Assembly: GCA_003248805.1 (NCBI GenBank)
Contig: QFQY01000022.1
Location: 4,319-68,318 of the forward strand
Source: Chelatococcus sp.
Lineage (GTDB): Bacteria > Pseudomonadota > Alphaproteobacteria > Rhizobiales > Beijerinckiaceae
Length of the DNA: 64,000 bases
Reading direction: 5' to 3'
The notes under the pieces were generated by a model. The model was not told the DNA's origin and did no database searches. It saw only the letters and a list, made by a program, of their open reading frames with translations. Positions 30,978-39,835 of the stretch are shown here, one piece after another. Each line of letters opens with the position of its first letter. Position 1 is the stretch's first letter. Position numbers and translations under genes: made by a program.

Positions 30978-32562
30978 GGGCGGCCTCCGCCAGCAGGCCC
31001 GCGACGCGCGTCGCCGTCGCGGGCTGGGTCGTCTCGATCAGGAAGCGTCGCAGGAGGTTGCCCGCGACAGTGAGCCGGTAGGCCGCCGAGGCGCGCATGT
31101 CGCTGAGCGGCGTGAAATCCTGCGGCAGCGCCGCGATGGCGGCCCCGACCGACGCCTCGTCCCACGGCCTGCCGATCAGCGCGTCCTCCGCCGCCGTCGC
31201 GCGCTTGGGGATGCCGGCCATGCCGCCATAGGCGAGGCGGGCTTCGCCGATGACGCCGTCCGGGCGCAACCGCAGCAGGAAGGCGCCACAGACGGCGGAA
31301 ATGTCCTCGTCGAAGCGCTTGGAGATCTTCGAGACGTGGACGAGATCGCCGGGGAGGGGCTTCGGCACGAGCACGGCCTCGACGAACTCGTCGGGCCGTC
31401 GATCCTGCTTGCGATAGTCGAGGAAGAAGGCTTCGAGCGGGAGCGGGCGGCGGAACAGGTCGGCTTCACCCGTCATCGCGAGCGCAGCGAAGCGATCCAG
31501 GGGGGCTTGGCTGGGCGTCTCACCCGGTCCCTCCTGGATTGCTTCGTCGGCTGCGCCTCCTGGCAATGACGGTGCTGAGGCCAGTACCAGCGTCGCCCCC
31601 AGCGCGATCAGGGCCGGGGGCAGGTCGCCGATCGGTGAGCCGTTGGCGATGTTGCCGCCGATCGTCCCGGCATTGCGCACCTGCTCGCCGCCGAAGCGGC
31701 GCATCAGCTCGTCGAGCTGGGGGGAGAGGGGCGCGAGCGCGGTGCGGAGGTCGGCGTTGTTGGTCATCGCGCCGAGGCGCAGATGGTCGCCCTCGTCCGA
31801 AACCGCGTTCAACGCCGCGACGCGACCGAGGAAGATCACCGGATCGAGCCGCCGCAGCCCCTTCGTCACCCAGAGTCCGACATCGGTCGCGCCCGCGACC
31901 AGCGTCGCGTCGGGATGTGCGGCCAGAAGCCCGGCCAGCGCCTCGACCGTCGCGGGAGCGAAAAACCGCCCGCCGGGTCCGGACAGAGCCAGCGTGTCCT
32001 CGTCCGCCAGCGCCAGCAGGGCCGCCTCCACGGCGCCGCGCCGCTTGGCGAAACGGTCCTCGCCGCGGTCTGCGATGGCGTCCATGCGCTTCGCGGCGGC
32101 GACGATCGGCTCATAGCCGGTGCAGCGGCAGAGATTTCCGGCCAGCGCATCCTCGATCCGCTGCGTATCCGGTTCCGCCTCGTTCAGCCGCAAGGCCAGC
32201 AGCGACATCACGAAGCCCGGCGTGCAGAAGCCGCATTGCGAGCCGTGGCAATCCACCATCGCCTGCTGGACCGGGTGCAGCGCGCCCTCGGCGTCCCTCA
32301 GGTGCTCGACGGTGAGAAGCTGGCAGCCGTCCAGCGTCGGCAGGAAGCGGATGCAGGCATTGATCGCCTCATAGCGCAGCCTGCCCCGGTCGAGCCGCCC
32401 GACGACGACGGTGCAGGCGCCGCAATCGCCCTCGGCGCAGCCTTCCTTGGTTCCGGTCAGGCGGCGTTCGAGGCGCAGCCAGTCGAGGACTGTCAGCGTC
32501 GGATCGCAGGAAGCGATTGCGACGCGCTCGTCGCCGAGAAGGAAGCGAAGCGTGGTGCGCAT
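30970..32562 (-). CDS. xdhA: Xanthine dehydrogenase iron-sulfur/FAD subunit with an in-frame repeat insertion
   Basis: A 530-residue electron-transfer subunit. The first [2Fe-2S] site uses the cysteines of EGCAEGDCGAC (about 42, 47, 50), the second uses CGFCTPG and LCRCTGY, and the FAD domain follows from about 195, with GTIGGNIANGSPIGD near 300. Between VLA and FRRPLPLEAFFLDYRK, residues about 331-364 are encoded by a palindromic repeat of the GTCATTGCGAGCG family and read DRFAALAMTG at one end. This explains why the protein is about 30-40 residues longer than usual. The insert keeps the frame and sits between conserved FAD-domain segments, so it probably forms a surface loop. Function is likely retained, but this is untested. 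Confidence 0.93.
   Translation of the reverse strand: MRTTLRFLLGDERVAIASCDPTLTVLDWLRLERRLTGTKEGCAEGDCGACTVVVGRLDRGRLRYEAINACIRFLPTLDGCQLLTVEHLRDAEGALHPVQQAMVDCHGSQCGFCTPGFVMSLLALRLNEAEPDTQRIEDALAGNLCRCTGYEPIVAAAKRMDAIADRGEDRFAKRRGAVEAALLALADEDTLALSGPGGRFFAPATVEALAGLLAAHPDATLVAGATDVGLWVTKGLRRLDPVIFLGRVAALNAVSDEGDHLRLGAMTNNADLRTALAPLSPQLDELMRRFGGEQVRNAGTIGGNIANGSPIGDLPPALIALGATLVLASAPSLPGGAADEAIQEGPGETPSQAPLDRFAALAMTGEADLFRRPLPLEAFFLDYRKQDRRPDEFVEAVLVPKPLPGDLVHVSKISKRFDEDISAVCGAFLLRLRPDGVIGEARLAYGGMAGIPKRATAAEDALIGRPWDEASVGAAIAALPQDFTPLSDMRASAAYRLTVAGNLLRRFLIETTQPATATRVAGLLAEAAHG
31472..31571. repeat. Palindromic repeat inserted inside xdhA
   Basis: Left arm GTCATCGCGAGCGCAGCGAA ... GATCCAGG, right arm CCTGGATTGCTTCG ... 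GGCAATGACG. It matches the intergenic element at 28532-28612 but with a longer, diverged right arm. It is read in frame as about 34 residues of XdhA. Confidence 0.88.
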
Positions 32563-32675
32563 GCTGTCGGGGTTGCCTTCCGTTTCGCGCCTGCCCGCAG
32601 ATTAGGCACGTTCGCAGCTTGGCCGGAAGCTTCGATTTGGTGCAGATATGATGTGTTTTTGAGCCGGAGCCCGTC
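32563..32675. promoter_or_regulatory. Divergent promoter region, xdhA / guanine deaminase
   Basis: A 113-base gap separates the starts of xdhA (minus) and the guanine deaminase gene (plus), so both promoters must lie here or overlap the genes. It is less GC-rich than the flanks (for example GATATGATGTGTTTTTGAG near the plus-strand gene). I see no clear operator palindrome. Confidence 0.5.
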
Positions 32676-33992
32676 TTGAGCGCATCGCCCGTCCTTCGCG
32701 CCCTTCGCGGCCGCCTGCTCTGGTTCGTCGGCGATCCCGAAACGGCGGGCGAGGCGGCGCATCGCTATGTCGCGGACGGGCTGCTCGTCATCGAGGACGG
32801 CCTTGTCAGCGCGGCGGGCGAGGCGCGCGACCTGCTGGCGTCCCTGCCGGCCGGCACCGAGATCGTCGACCACCGCCCGCATCTGATCATGCCGGGCTTC
32901 ATCGACGCCCATATTCACATGCCGCAGACCCAGGTCGTCGCCTCCTACGGGGCGCAGCTGATGGACTGGCTCAACCGGTACACCTTCGTCGAGGAGCAGA
33001 AATGCGCCCGGCAGGGCCATGCCGGCGCGCTCTCCGCCTTCCTGCTCGACGAGTTGCTGGCGAGCGGCACGACGACGGCCGCGGTCTACTGCTCCGTCCA
33101 TGCGCAATCGGCGGAGGCCTTCTTCACCGAATCCGAGCGTCGCAACACGCGCATGATCGCCGGCAAGGTGATGATGGACCGCAACGCGCCCGAGGCCCTG
33201 ACCGATACGGCCGAGAGTGGCTATGCCGATTCGAAGGCGCTGATCGCCCGCTGGCACAAGCGCGGCCGGCAGCTTTACGCCATCACCCCGCGCTTCGTCG
33301 TGACCTCGACGCCGGAGCAGATGGCCGCCGCGGGGCGCCTCGTCGCCGAGCATCCGGATTGCCACGTCCAGACCCATATCGACGAGAACCGGGCCGAGAT
33401 CGCCTTCGCCAACGAGCTCTATCCGGAGGCCGGCGACTATGCCGGCATCTACGAACAGTTCGGCCTGCTCGGTCCTCGCAGCCTGATGGGGCACTGCATC
33501 CATGTCACGGACCGGGAGTGGCGCCGTTTCGCCGATGCCGGCGCGGTCGCCGTGTTCTGCCCGACCTCGAACCTCTTCCTCGGTTCGGGGCTGTTCGACT
33601 GGGCGCGTGCCCGGCGCGAGGGCGTGCGCGTCGCGGTCGCGACCGATATCGGCGGCGGCACCTCCTATTCGATGCTGCGGACGATGGCGGAGGCCTACAA
33701 GGTGCTTCAGCTTCAGGGCCAGTCGCTCTCGGCCTTCGCGGCGCTGCACGCGATCACGCGCGGCAATGCGGTGGCGCTGGGGTTGGACGGCCTGATCGGC
33801 TCGTTCGAGCCGGGGAGGGAGGCGGATGCCGTGGTCCTGAACACCGCCGCGACCCGCGCCATGGCGCATCGCCTGGAGACGGCGCGCGATCTGGCGGAGG
33901 AGCTCTTCGTGCTCGTCACGCTCGGCGACGAGCGCAATGTCGCCGCGACCTATGTCATGGGGGAGAGGGTCGCGGGGCCTTCAGGCGGGTAA
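32676..33992 (+). CDS. guaD: Guanine deaminase
   Basis: A 438-residue zinc amidohydrolase that converts guanine to xanthine and ammonia. Metal ligands are visible in PGFIDAHIHMPQ (H-x-H), VQTHIDEN, MGHCIHV and ATDIGGGTSYSML. The segment LMDWLNRYTFVEEQK is characteristic of guanine deaminases. The start is TTG at 32676, with GGAG six bases upstream and no better ATG before conserved sequence. It is transcribed divergently from xdhABC, whose products would take xanthine on to urate, giving a compact purine breakdown unit. Confidence 0.94.
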   Translation: MSASPVLRALRGRLLWFVGDPETAGEAAHRYVADGLLVIEDGLVSAAGEARDLLASLPAGTEIVDHRPHLIMPGFIDAHIHMPQTQVVASYGAQLMDWLNRYTFVEEQKCARQGHAGALSAFLLDELLASGTTTAAVYCSVHAQSAEAFFTESERRNTRMIAGKVMMDRNAPEALTDTAESGYADSKALIARWHKRGRQLYAITPRFVVTSTPEQMAAAGRLVAEHPDCHVQTHIDENRAEIAFANELYPEAGDYAGIYEQFGLLGPRSLMGHCIHVTDREWRRFADAGAVAVFCPTSNLFLGSGLFDWARARREGVRVAVATDIGGGTSYSMLRTMAEAYKVLQLQGQSLSAFAALHAITRGNAVALGLDGLIGSFEPGREADAVVLNTAATRAMAHRLETARDLAEELFVLVTLGDERNVAATYVMGERVAGPSGG

Positions 33993-34005
33993 GTGCAGCG
34001 CCGCC

Positions 34006-34057
34006 GTCATGGTCGGGCTTGTCCCGACCATCCACGTCTTCCATCGGCGAGCATGAC
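34006..34057. repeat. Palindromic repeat between convergent genes
   Basis: GTCATGGTCGGGCTTGTCCC with stem GGTCGGG/CCCGACC, ending in ATGAC. It lies between the stop codons of guaD and the transaminase gene and could act as a terminator for both. Confidence 0.75.
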
Positions 34058-34083
34058 GGTTCGAACGGCCGGCAGGCCTCGCC

Positions 34084-34941
34084 TCAGCCCAGCACGCCGC
34101 CCTTGCGGGCGAAGTCGACATAGATCTCGCGCAGGCGCAGGGCCGTCGGGCCGGGCGCGCCGTTGTGGATCGTATGGCCGTCGAGCGTCGTCACCGGCAT
34201 CACCAGGCTGGTGGCGGAGGTGATGAAGGCCTCGTCGGCATCGAGCGCTTCCTCCACCGTGAAGGCGCGCTCCTCGAAAGTGAAACCGGTTTCCGCCAGG
34301 AAGGCCAGAACCGCCTTGCGGGTGATGCCCGGCAGCACCTTGTGGGAGAGCTCGCGTGAGATCAGCGTCTTGCCCTTGACGATCCAGGCGGTCGCCGAGG
34401 CGCCCTCGGTCACCACGCCGTCCTCGACCAGCCAGGCGTCGTTGGCGCCCTGCTCGGCGGCGTACTGCTTGGCCAGCACCGGCGCCAGCAGGTTGACGCT
34501 CTTGATGTCGCGGCGTGCCCAGCGCAGGTCCGGCACGGTCACCACCTTGATGCCGGTCTTCACCGCCGGATTGTCGACGAACTTGCGCGGCTGCGGGAAC
34601 AGCACCAGCGTCGGCGTGACGTCCTTCGGGAAGACGAAGTCCCGGTCGGCCGCGCCGCGTGAGACCTGCAGATAGATCGCGCCCTCGTCGAGATCATTGC
34701 GGCGGATGATCTCTTCGTGGATCGCCACGAGCTCGGCCCTGCTCCAGGGCAGCGGCAGCTTGATCTCGCCGCAGGAGCGCTCGAGCCGCGCCAGATGCGC
34801 CTCGCAGTCGACGAGCTTGCCGCCGATCACCGCCGAGACCTCGTAGATGCCGTCGCCGAAGATGAAGGCGCGGTCGAAAATCGAGATCGTCGCCTGCTCC
34901 TCGGGGAGATAGGCGCCATTGACGTAGACGGTACGGCTCAT
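34084..34941 (-). CDS. D-amino-acid transaminase (class IV, PLP)
   Basis: A 285-residue aminotransferase of fold type IV. Key segments are the N-terminal FDRAFIFGDGIYEV, the lysine of DIKSVNLLAP expected to bind PLP, the EGASATAWIV segment and ITSATSLVMPV near the C-terminus. These match bacterial D-alanine/D-amino-acid transaminase more closely than IlvE, which is also possible. It moves amino groups between D-amino acids and 2-oxo acids. It is divergent from a D-2-hydroxyacid dehydrogenase gene, with 215 bases between, and the two could act on the same 2-oxo acids. Confidence 0.88.
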   Translation of the reverse strand: MSRTVYVNGAYLPEEQATISIFDRAFIFGDGIYEVSAVIGGKLVDCEAHLARLERSCGEIKLPLPWSRAELVAIHEEIIRRNDLDEGAIYLQVSRGAADRDFVFPKDVTPTLVLFPQPRKFVDNPAVKTGIKVVTVPDLRWARRDIKSVNLLAPVLAKQYAAEQGANDAWLVEDGVVTEGASATAWIVKGKTLISRELSHKVLPGITRKAVLAFLAETGFTFEERAFTVEEALDADEAFITSATSLVMPVTTLDGHTIHNGAPGPTALRLREIYVDFARKGGVLG

Positions 34942-35156
34942 CGAACGGGACTCGGATAGAGGGAGGAAAGCGCATCCTTCCTAGCCGAGACGTTGGCGCG
35001 ATGCGAGGACGAAGCGCTCGCCCGACCGGCGGCAGGCGCAACCCCGCCGCGCCGTCGCCGAGATGGTGGTTGCGGCCGGCGGCTCCTATCTCCGACCCTC
35101 TGCGCCAATCCGTTTGGCAATTCCCGCTCCGCCAGATCCCGCTTCAGGAGGCCGCC

Positions 35157-36149
35157 ATGGTCCGTCCCATCGTCGTCGTGCTCGATGACAGCCAACAGGT
35201 CGCCCGCGAGGCCGCGGACTGGTCGGCGCTGGAAAAGCGGGCCGAGCTGCGCTTCCTAAGCGAGGCCTTCGCCTCGGAGGAGGCGGTCGCCGCTGCCCTC
35301 GCCGATGCCGACATCGTCATCCCGATGCGCGAGCGCACCGCCTTTGGCGGGAGCCTGATCCGCCGCCTGCCGAGGCTGAAGCTGCTCGCGCAGACAGGCG
35401 CCCGCGCGACGACGCTCGACATCGCCGCCTGCACCGCGCAGGGCATCGTCGTCAGCAACACCGGCAACGGGGTCAGCGGCCCGGTGACGGCCGATCTCGC
35501 CTTCGCGCTGATCCTCGCCAGCGCGCGCGGGCTGGGCGATGCGCATGCGGGCATGCGGGCCGGCCGCTGGCAGGCCGGCATCCCGCTCGGCCAGGGGCTC
35601 GCGGGCAAGCGGCTCGGCATCGTCGGCCTGGGGCGCATCGGTCAGCGGCTTGCGCATTATGCCCGTGCCTTCGAGATGGAGGTCGTCGCCTGGAGCCAGA
35701 ACCTCACCGCCGAGGCCGCGGAGGCGGGCGGCGCCCGGCTGGTTTCGAAGCAGGAGCTCTTCTCAGGCTCGGATTTCGTCTCGCTGCATCTCGTGCTGTC
35801 CGATCGCTCGCGCGGCGTCGTCGGCCCGGCGGAACTCGCGGCGATGAAGCCGGGTGCCTGCCTCGTCAACACGGCGCGCGGCCCGCTGGTCGACGAGGCG
35901 GCCTTACTGGAGCGGCTGCGGGCGGGCGCGATTCGCGCCGCGCTCGACGTCTACGACATCGAGCCCCTGCCGGCGGACCATCCGCTCCGCTCCCTGCCGA
36001 ACGTGCTGCTCTCGCCCCATCTCGGCTACACGGCGGCACCCGTCTTCGCGGAATATTACGGGCAGAGCATCGAGAACGTGCTCGCCTTCCTCGATGGCGA
36101 GCCGATCCGCGTCGTCAATCCCGAGGTGCTCGAGCCGAAGGCCGGCTGA
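35157..36149 (+). CDS. D-2-hydroxyacid dehydrogenase family protein
   Basis: A 330-residue NAD(P)-dependent oxidoreductase. The cofactor motif GIVGLGRIGQRLA lies near residue 150. The catalytic Arg is in NTARGPLVDE, the Glu in DVYDIEPLP and the His in SPHLGYTA. It interconverts a 2-oxo acid and a D-2-hydroxy acid; glycerate, glyoxylate or phosphoglycerate cannot be distinguished by eye. ATG 35157 has AGGAGG five bases upstream and gives MVRPIVVVLDD; the longer open frame to 35001 adds unlikely sequence. It converges on the peptide-importer operon with six bases between stops. Confidence 0.9.
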   Translation: MVRPIVVVLDDSQQVAREAADWSALEKRAELRFLSEAFASEEAVAAALADADIVIPMRERTAFGGSLIRRLPRLKLLAQTGARATTLDIAACTAQGIVVSNTGNGVSGPVTADLAFALILASARGLGDAHAGMRAGRWQAGIPLGQGLAGKRLGIVGLGRIGQRLAHYARAFEMEVVAWSQNLTAEAAEAGGARLVSKQELFSGSDFVSLHLVLSDRSRGVVGPAELAAMKPGACLVNTARGPLVDEAALLERLRAGAIRAALDVYDIEPLPADHPLRSLPNVLLSPHLGYTAAPVFAEYYGQSIENVLAFLDGEPIRVVNPEVLEPKAG

Positions 36150-36155
36150 GGCCCG

Positions 36156-37769
36156 TCAGTCGCCAAGCTCGTCCCGATCGCGAAGCCCGGCCCGCAGCAG
36201 GGCGCGCGTGTAGTCCTCGCGAGGGGCCGACAGCACGGTCTCCGCCGGGCCGCTTTCGACGACACGCCCGTCCTTCATCACCATGATCCAGTCGGCCATG
36301 GCGCGGACGACGGCGAGGTCGTGGCTGATGAAGAGATAGGACAGACCATGACGCGCCTGCAGCGCCTTCAGCAGCGCGACGACGCCCTTCTGCACCGTGC
36401 GGTCGAGCGCCGAGGTCGGCTCGTCGAGCACGACGAGCGCCGGATGCAGGATCATCGCGCGGGCGATGGCGACCCGCTGGCGCTGCCCGCCGGAGAGTTC
36501 GTGCGGGTAGCGGTCGCGCCATTCCCCTCCCAGCGAGACCTCGCGCAGGGCCTCCGCGACCCGCTGATCGCGGTCGCTCCGCGCCAGCTCCGGCGCATGG
36601 ACGAGCAGGCCCTCCGCGACGATCTCGCCGACTGTCAGCCGGGGTGACAGCGATCCGTAAGGATCCTGGAACACGGGCTGGAGATCCTTGCGCAGCGGCC
36701 GCATCGCCTCCCGGTCGAGCGGCTGCAGCTCGCGGCCCTCGAAGCGGATCGTGCCCGAACAGGGCAGGAGCTTCAGCAGCGCCCGGCCGAGGGTCGACTT
36801 GCCGGAGCCGGATTCCCCCACGATGCCGATGGTCTGGCCGCGCCGGAGCGTGAGACCGACGCCGTCGACCGCCCTGAGTTCCGCCCTGGAACGGCCGAAC
36901 AGGCCGCGCGACAGCGTGAAGGAAACGCCGATATCCCGCGCTTCGAGCAGGATCGGCGCGTCTCGGGGAGGTGGCTCCTTGCGTCCCTCCGGCTCCGAAG
37001 CGAGCAGCATGCGCGTATAGGGATGCTCCGGTGCCGCGAAGACGGACGCGGCTGGGCCGGCCTCGACGATCTCGCCCTCGCGCATGACATGCAGGCTCTC
37101 GGCATGGCGCCGCACCAGGCCGAGATCATGGGTGATGAGCAGCACCGCCATGCCGAGCCGCGCCCGCATCTCGGCGATCAGCTCCATGATGCCGACGGCG
37201 ACGGTGGCGTCGAGCGCGGTCGTCGGCTCGTCGGCGATCAGCAGGTCCGGGTCGTTGGCGAGCGCCATCGCGATCATCACGCGCTGGCGCTGGCCGCCGG
37301 AGAGCTGATGCGGATAGGCGTGGAGCCGTTCCGCAGGCCGGGCGATATGCACCATCTCCAGCAGCTCCAGCGCCCTCGCGCGGGCGGCGGGGCGTGAGAG
37401 GCGCTGGTGCCGGCGCAGCGGCGCGGCGATCTGCTGGCCGATGGTGAAGAGCGGGTCGAGCGCCGACGCCGGTTCCTGGAAGACCATCGCGATCTTCCGT
37501 CCGCGCCAGGCGTCGAGCGCGCGCGGAGGCAGGTCGAGGAGGGGCTCGCCGCGAAACCTCACCTCTCCGCTGGCGACGCCGTTGGCCGCGAGCAGCCCCA
37601 TGATCGCCAGCGCCGTCTGGCTCTTGCCCGACCCCGATTCGCCGACGAGCGCGGCGAACTCGCCCGCCGCGATGTCGAAGCCGATGCCGCGCACGGCGTC
37701 GATGACGGCGTCGCGCTTGCGGAAGCGAACCTTCAGGTCCCGGACTGCGAGGAGGGGTGGCTGCGTCAC
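36156..37769 (-). CDS. Oligopeptide ABC transporter fused ATP-binding protein (OppDF/YejF-like)
   Basis: A 537-residue protein with two complete ABC domains. Domain 1 has GESGSGKSQT, LSGGQRQRVMIAMAL and LLIADEPTTALD. Domain 2 has GESGSGKSTL, LSGGQRQRVAIARAM and LVVLDEPTSALD. Both catalytic glutamates and H-loops (THD, SHD) are present, so both sites should hydrolyse ATP. The fused form corresponds to OppD plus OppF, as in YejF/GsiA. It is the last gene of SBP-permease-permease-ATPase and starts four bases after the second permease stops. Confidence 0.94.
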   Translation of the reverse strand: MTQPPLLAVRDLKVRFRKRDAVIDAVRGIGFDIAAGEFAALVGESGSGKSQTALAIMGLLAANGVASGEVRFRGEPLLDLPPRALDAWRGRKIAMVFQEPASALDPLFTIGQQIAAPLRRHQRLSRPAARARALELLEMVHIARPAERLHAYPHQLSGGQRQRVMIAMALANDPDLLIADEPTTALDATVAVGIMELIAEMRARLGMAVLLITHDLGLVRRHAESLHVMREGEIVEAGPAASVFAAPEHPYTRMLLASEPEGRKEPPPRDAPILLEARDIGVSFTLSRGLFGRSRAELRAVDGVGLTLRRGQTIGIVGESGSGKSTLGRALLKLLPCSGTIRFEGRELQPLDREAMRPLRKDLQPVFQDPYGSLSPRLTVGEIVAEGLLVHAPELARSDRDQRVAEALREVSLGGEWRDRYPHELSGGQRQRVAIARAMILHPALVVLDEPTSALDRTVQKGVVALLKALQARHGLSYLFISHDLAVVRAMADWIMVMKDGRVVESGPAETVLSAPREDYTRALLRAGLRDRDELGD

Positions 37770-37773
37770 GGCC

Positions 37774-38874
37774 TCAAGGCTCCCGTGGGTCGAGGGCCTG
37801 GCGCAGGCCCTCTCCGAGGAAGTTGAGCGCGAAGAGCGTGACGACGAGGAAGGATGCGGGCAAGGCCAGCAGCCAGGGAGCGCCCTCGATCGCGCGCGCG
37901 CCGTCCGAGATCAGCACGCCCCAGCTCGTCATCGGCTCCTGCACGCCGAGACCCAGGAAGGACAGGAAGCTCTCCAGCAGGATGACCTTGGGCGCGAGCA
38001 GGCCGACATAGACGATCACCGGCCCCAGCGTGTTCGGCACGATATGGCGCCGCAGGATGTCGCGGCGCCGCACGCCGAGCGCTTCCGCCGCGAGCACATA
38101 GTCGCGCCTTCGGATCGAGAGCGTCTGGCCCCGCACGAGGCGCGCCATGTCGAGCCATTCCACGGCTCCGACCGCGAGAAACACCAGAAAGACGTGCCGG
38201 CCGAAGAAAACCACCAGCAGGATCGCCAGGAAGACGAAGGGCAGGGCGTAGAGCACGTCGACGATGCGCATCATCGCGAGGTCGACGCGCCCTCCCAGAA
38301 AGCCCGCGACGGCTCCCCAGGAAACGCCGATGACGAGCGCGACCGTCGTCGCCAGCAGTCCGATGGCCAGCGAAATCCTGCCCGCGACCAGCGTGCGGGT
38401 CAGCAGGTCGCGCCCGTTTCCATCCGTGCCGAACAGGAAGCGCAGGCGCTTGACCGGGACCTCGATCAGAAGGCGGCGCCCCTCGGCCTCCGTGCCGAGG
38501 AGGCGTGGCGTCCCGAAGCTGTCGGAGCGGGCGAAGAGCGCGAGCAGGCGCTGGTCGATCGGCCGGTCTCCCGTGAGCGTCAGCCGGGCGGCATCCCCGG
38601 CGATCACGATCTCGGAGGCCCGCGCCCGCATCCTCGTGGCGATCCGGCCGAGCGCGTCCGGAATCGCCTGATCGCTCGGGTGCGCCACGAAGCCCGGCGG
38701 CACCCGTACATGCTCCTGATAGACGCGGTCATAGGCGTGGCCGGTCAGGAACGGCCCGACGAGACAGAGCAGCGTCACGATGACGAGCACGGCAAGGCTC
38801 GCGAGCGCGCTGGGGCTGGCCCGCAGGCGGCGGCCGGCGTCCCGCCAGAGCGACCGGCCATGGGCGGCATCCAT
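37774..38874 (-). CDS. Oligopeptide ABC transporter permease (OppC/YejE-like)
   Basis: A 366-residue inner-membrane permease. An N-terminal helix (about 25-45) is followed by a large periplasmic region of about 120 residues containing LLGTEAEGRRLLIEVPVKR, then LFGTDGNGRDLLTRTL, the family-typical entry to the main membrane domain. The coupling segment EALGVRRRDILRRHIVPNT is the EAA motif. The large periplasmic insert resembles YejE (microcin C/peptide importer) more than standard OppC. ATG 38874 was chosen; the frame is open to 38928 but without a better ribosome site. It starts four bases after the OppB-like stop. Confidence 0.92.
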   Translation of the reverse strand: MDAAHGRSLWRDAGRRLRASPSALASLAVLVIVTLLCLVGPFLTGHAYDRVYQEHVRVPPGFVAHPSDQAIPDALGRIATRMRARASEIVIAGDAARLTLTGDRPIDQRLLALFARSDSFGTPRLLGTEAEGRRLLIEVPVKRLRFLFGTDGNGRDLLTRTLVAGRISLAIGLLATTVALVIGVSWGAVAGFLGGRVDLAMMRIVDVLYALPFVFLAILLVVFFGRHVFLVFLAVGAVEWLDMARLVRGQTLSIRRRDYVLAAEALGVRRRDILRRHIVPNTLGPVIVYVGLLAPKVILLESFLSFLGLGVQEPMTSWGVLISDGARAIEGAPWLLALPASFLVVTLFALNFLGEGLRQALDPREP

Positions 38875-38878
38875 CGGC

Positions 38879-39799
38879 TCAGCCCAGCCTGACGCGCGGG
38901 TCGAGCAGCGCATAGAGCACGTCGACAAGGAGGTTGAAGGCGAGGACGAGCAGGGCGACGACGACGACCGTGCCCATCACCAGCGTGTAGTCGCGGTTGA
39001 GCGCGCCCTCGACGAAATAGCGCCCGATTCCCGGAATGGCGAAGATCGTCTCGACCACGACCGAGCCGGTGAGCAGCGCCGCCGCCGCCGGCCCGAGATA
39101 GGAGACGACGGGCAGCGCGGCGGCGCGCATCGCATGCAGGGCGACCGTCGCTCCGCCCAGCCCCTGCGCATGCAGCGTGCGGATCGGGTCGGAGCGCAGC
39201 GTCTCGAGCAGCGCGGCGCGCGACAGCCTTGCGACCACTGCGATCTGGGGCAGGGCGAGCGTGACGACCGGCAGCACGCCGTTGCGCCAGGCGCCGCCGT
39301 TCCAGCCGCCGACCGGCAGCCAGGCGAGCGTGAGCCCGAAGACGATCTGCAACAGTGGCGCTACCACGAAGCTCGGCAACGTCATGCCGGCCGTGGCGAA
39401 GGTCATCACGAGCTGGTCCGCGAGCCCGCCGCGCCGCCGCGCCGCGACGAGCCCGAGCCCGCCGCCGACGATCAGCGCGAGCAGCAGCGCGGCGGCGCCC
39501 AGCTGGACGGAAACGGGCAGCCCCTGGCGCAGCAATTCGCCGACCGAGTAGTCGCGGATGGTGAAGGACGGGCCGAAATCGCCGCGCAACAGACCGGACA
39601 GATAGGTCAGGAATTGCAGATGGAGCGGCTGGTCGAGCTGGTAGAGCCTGCGCAGATTGGCCATGGCGGCGGCGTCGAGCGGCCGTTCCAGGTCGAAAGG
39701 ACCGCCCGGGGCGAGCCGCATCAGCAGGAAGGACAGCGTCACCACCGCCAGCAGCGTCGGGATCGCGATGGCGAGGCGGCGCAGGAGAAATGGAAGCAT
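38879..39799 (-). CDS. Oligopeptide ABC transporter permease (OppB-like)
   Basis: A 306-residue permease with six hydrophobic segments. It opens MLPFLLRRLAIAIPTLLAVV, the usual start of OppB/DppB, and carries MRLAPGGPFD, the conserved MTLPSFVVAPLL segment, and the EAA-like HAQGLGGATVALHAMR coupling loop. The start is at 39799: residues upstream in the same frame come from a palindromic repeat, not from a gene. It forms the translocation pore with the OppC-like subunit. Confidence 0.92.
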   Translation of the reverse strand: MLPFLLRRLAIAIPTLLAVVTLSFLLMRLAPGGPFDLERPLDAAAMANLRRLYQLDQPLHLQFLTYLSGLLRGDFGPSFTIRDYSVGELLRQGLPVSVQLGAAALLLALIVGGGLGLVAARRRGGLADQLVMTFATAGMTLPSFVVAPLLQIVFGLTLAWLPVGGWNGGAWRNGVLPVVTLALPQIAVVARLSRAALLETLRSDPIRTLHAQGLGGATVALHAMRAAALPVVSYLGPAAAALLTGSVVVETIFAIPGIGRYFVEGALNRDYTLVMGTVVVVALLVLAFNLLVDVLYALLDPRVRLG

Positions 39800-39835
39800 C
39801 AGGGCGCTGCGTCGATGGCGTGCGAGCGGCGTATC

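Noticed and set aside
28617..31073. An 818-codon open frame antisense to xdhB
   Set aside because: Shadow of xdhB, which has every expected motif; the antisense product has no recognisable feature.
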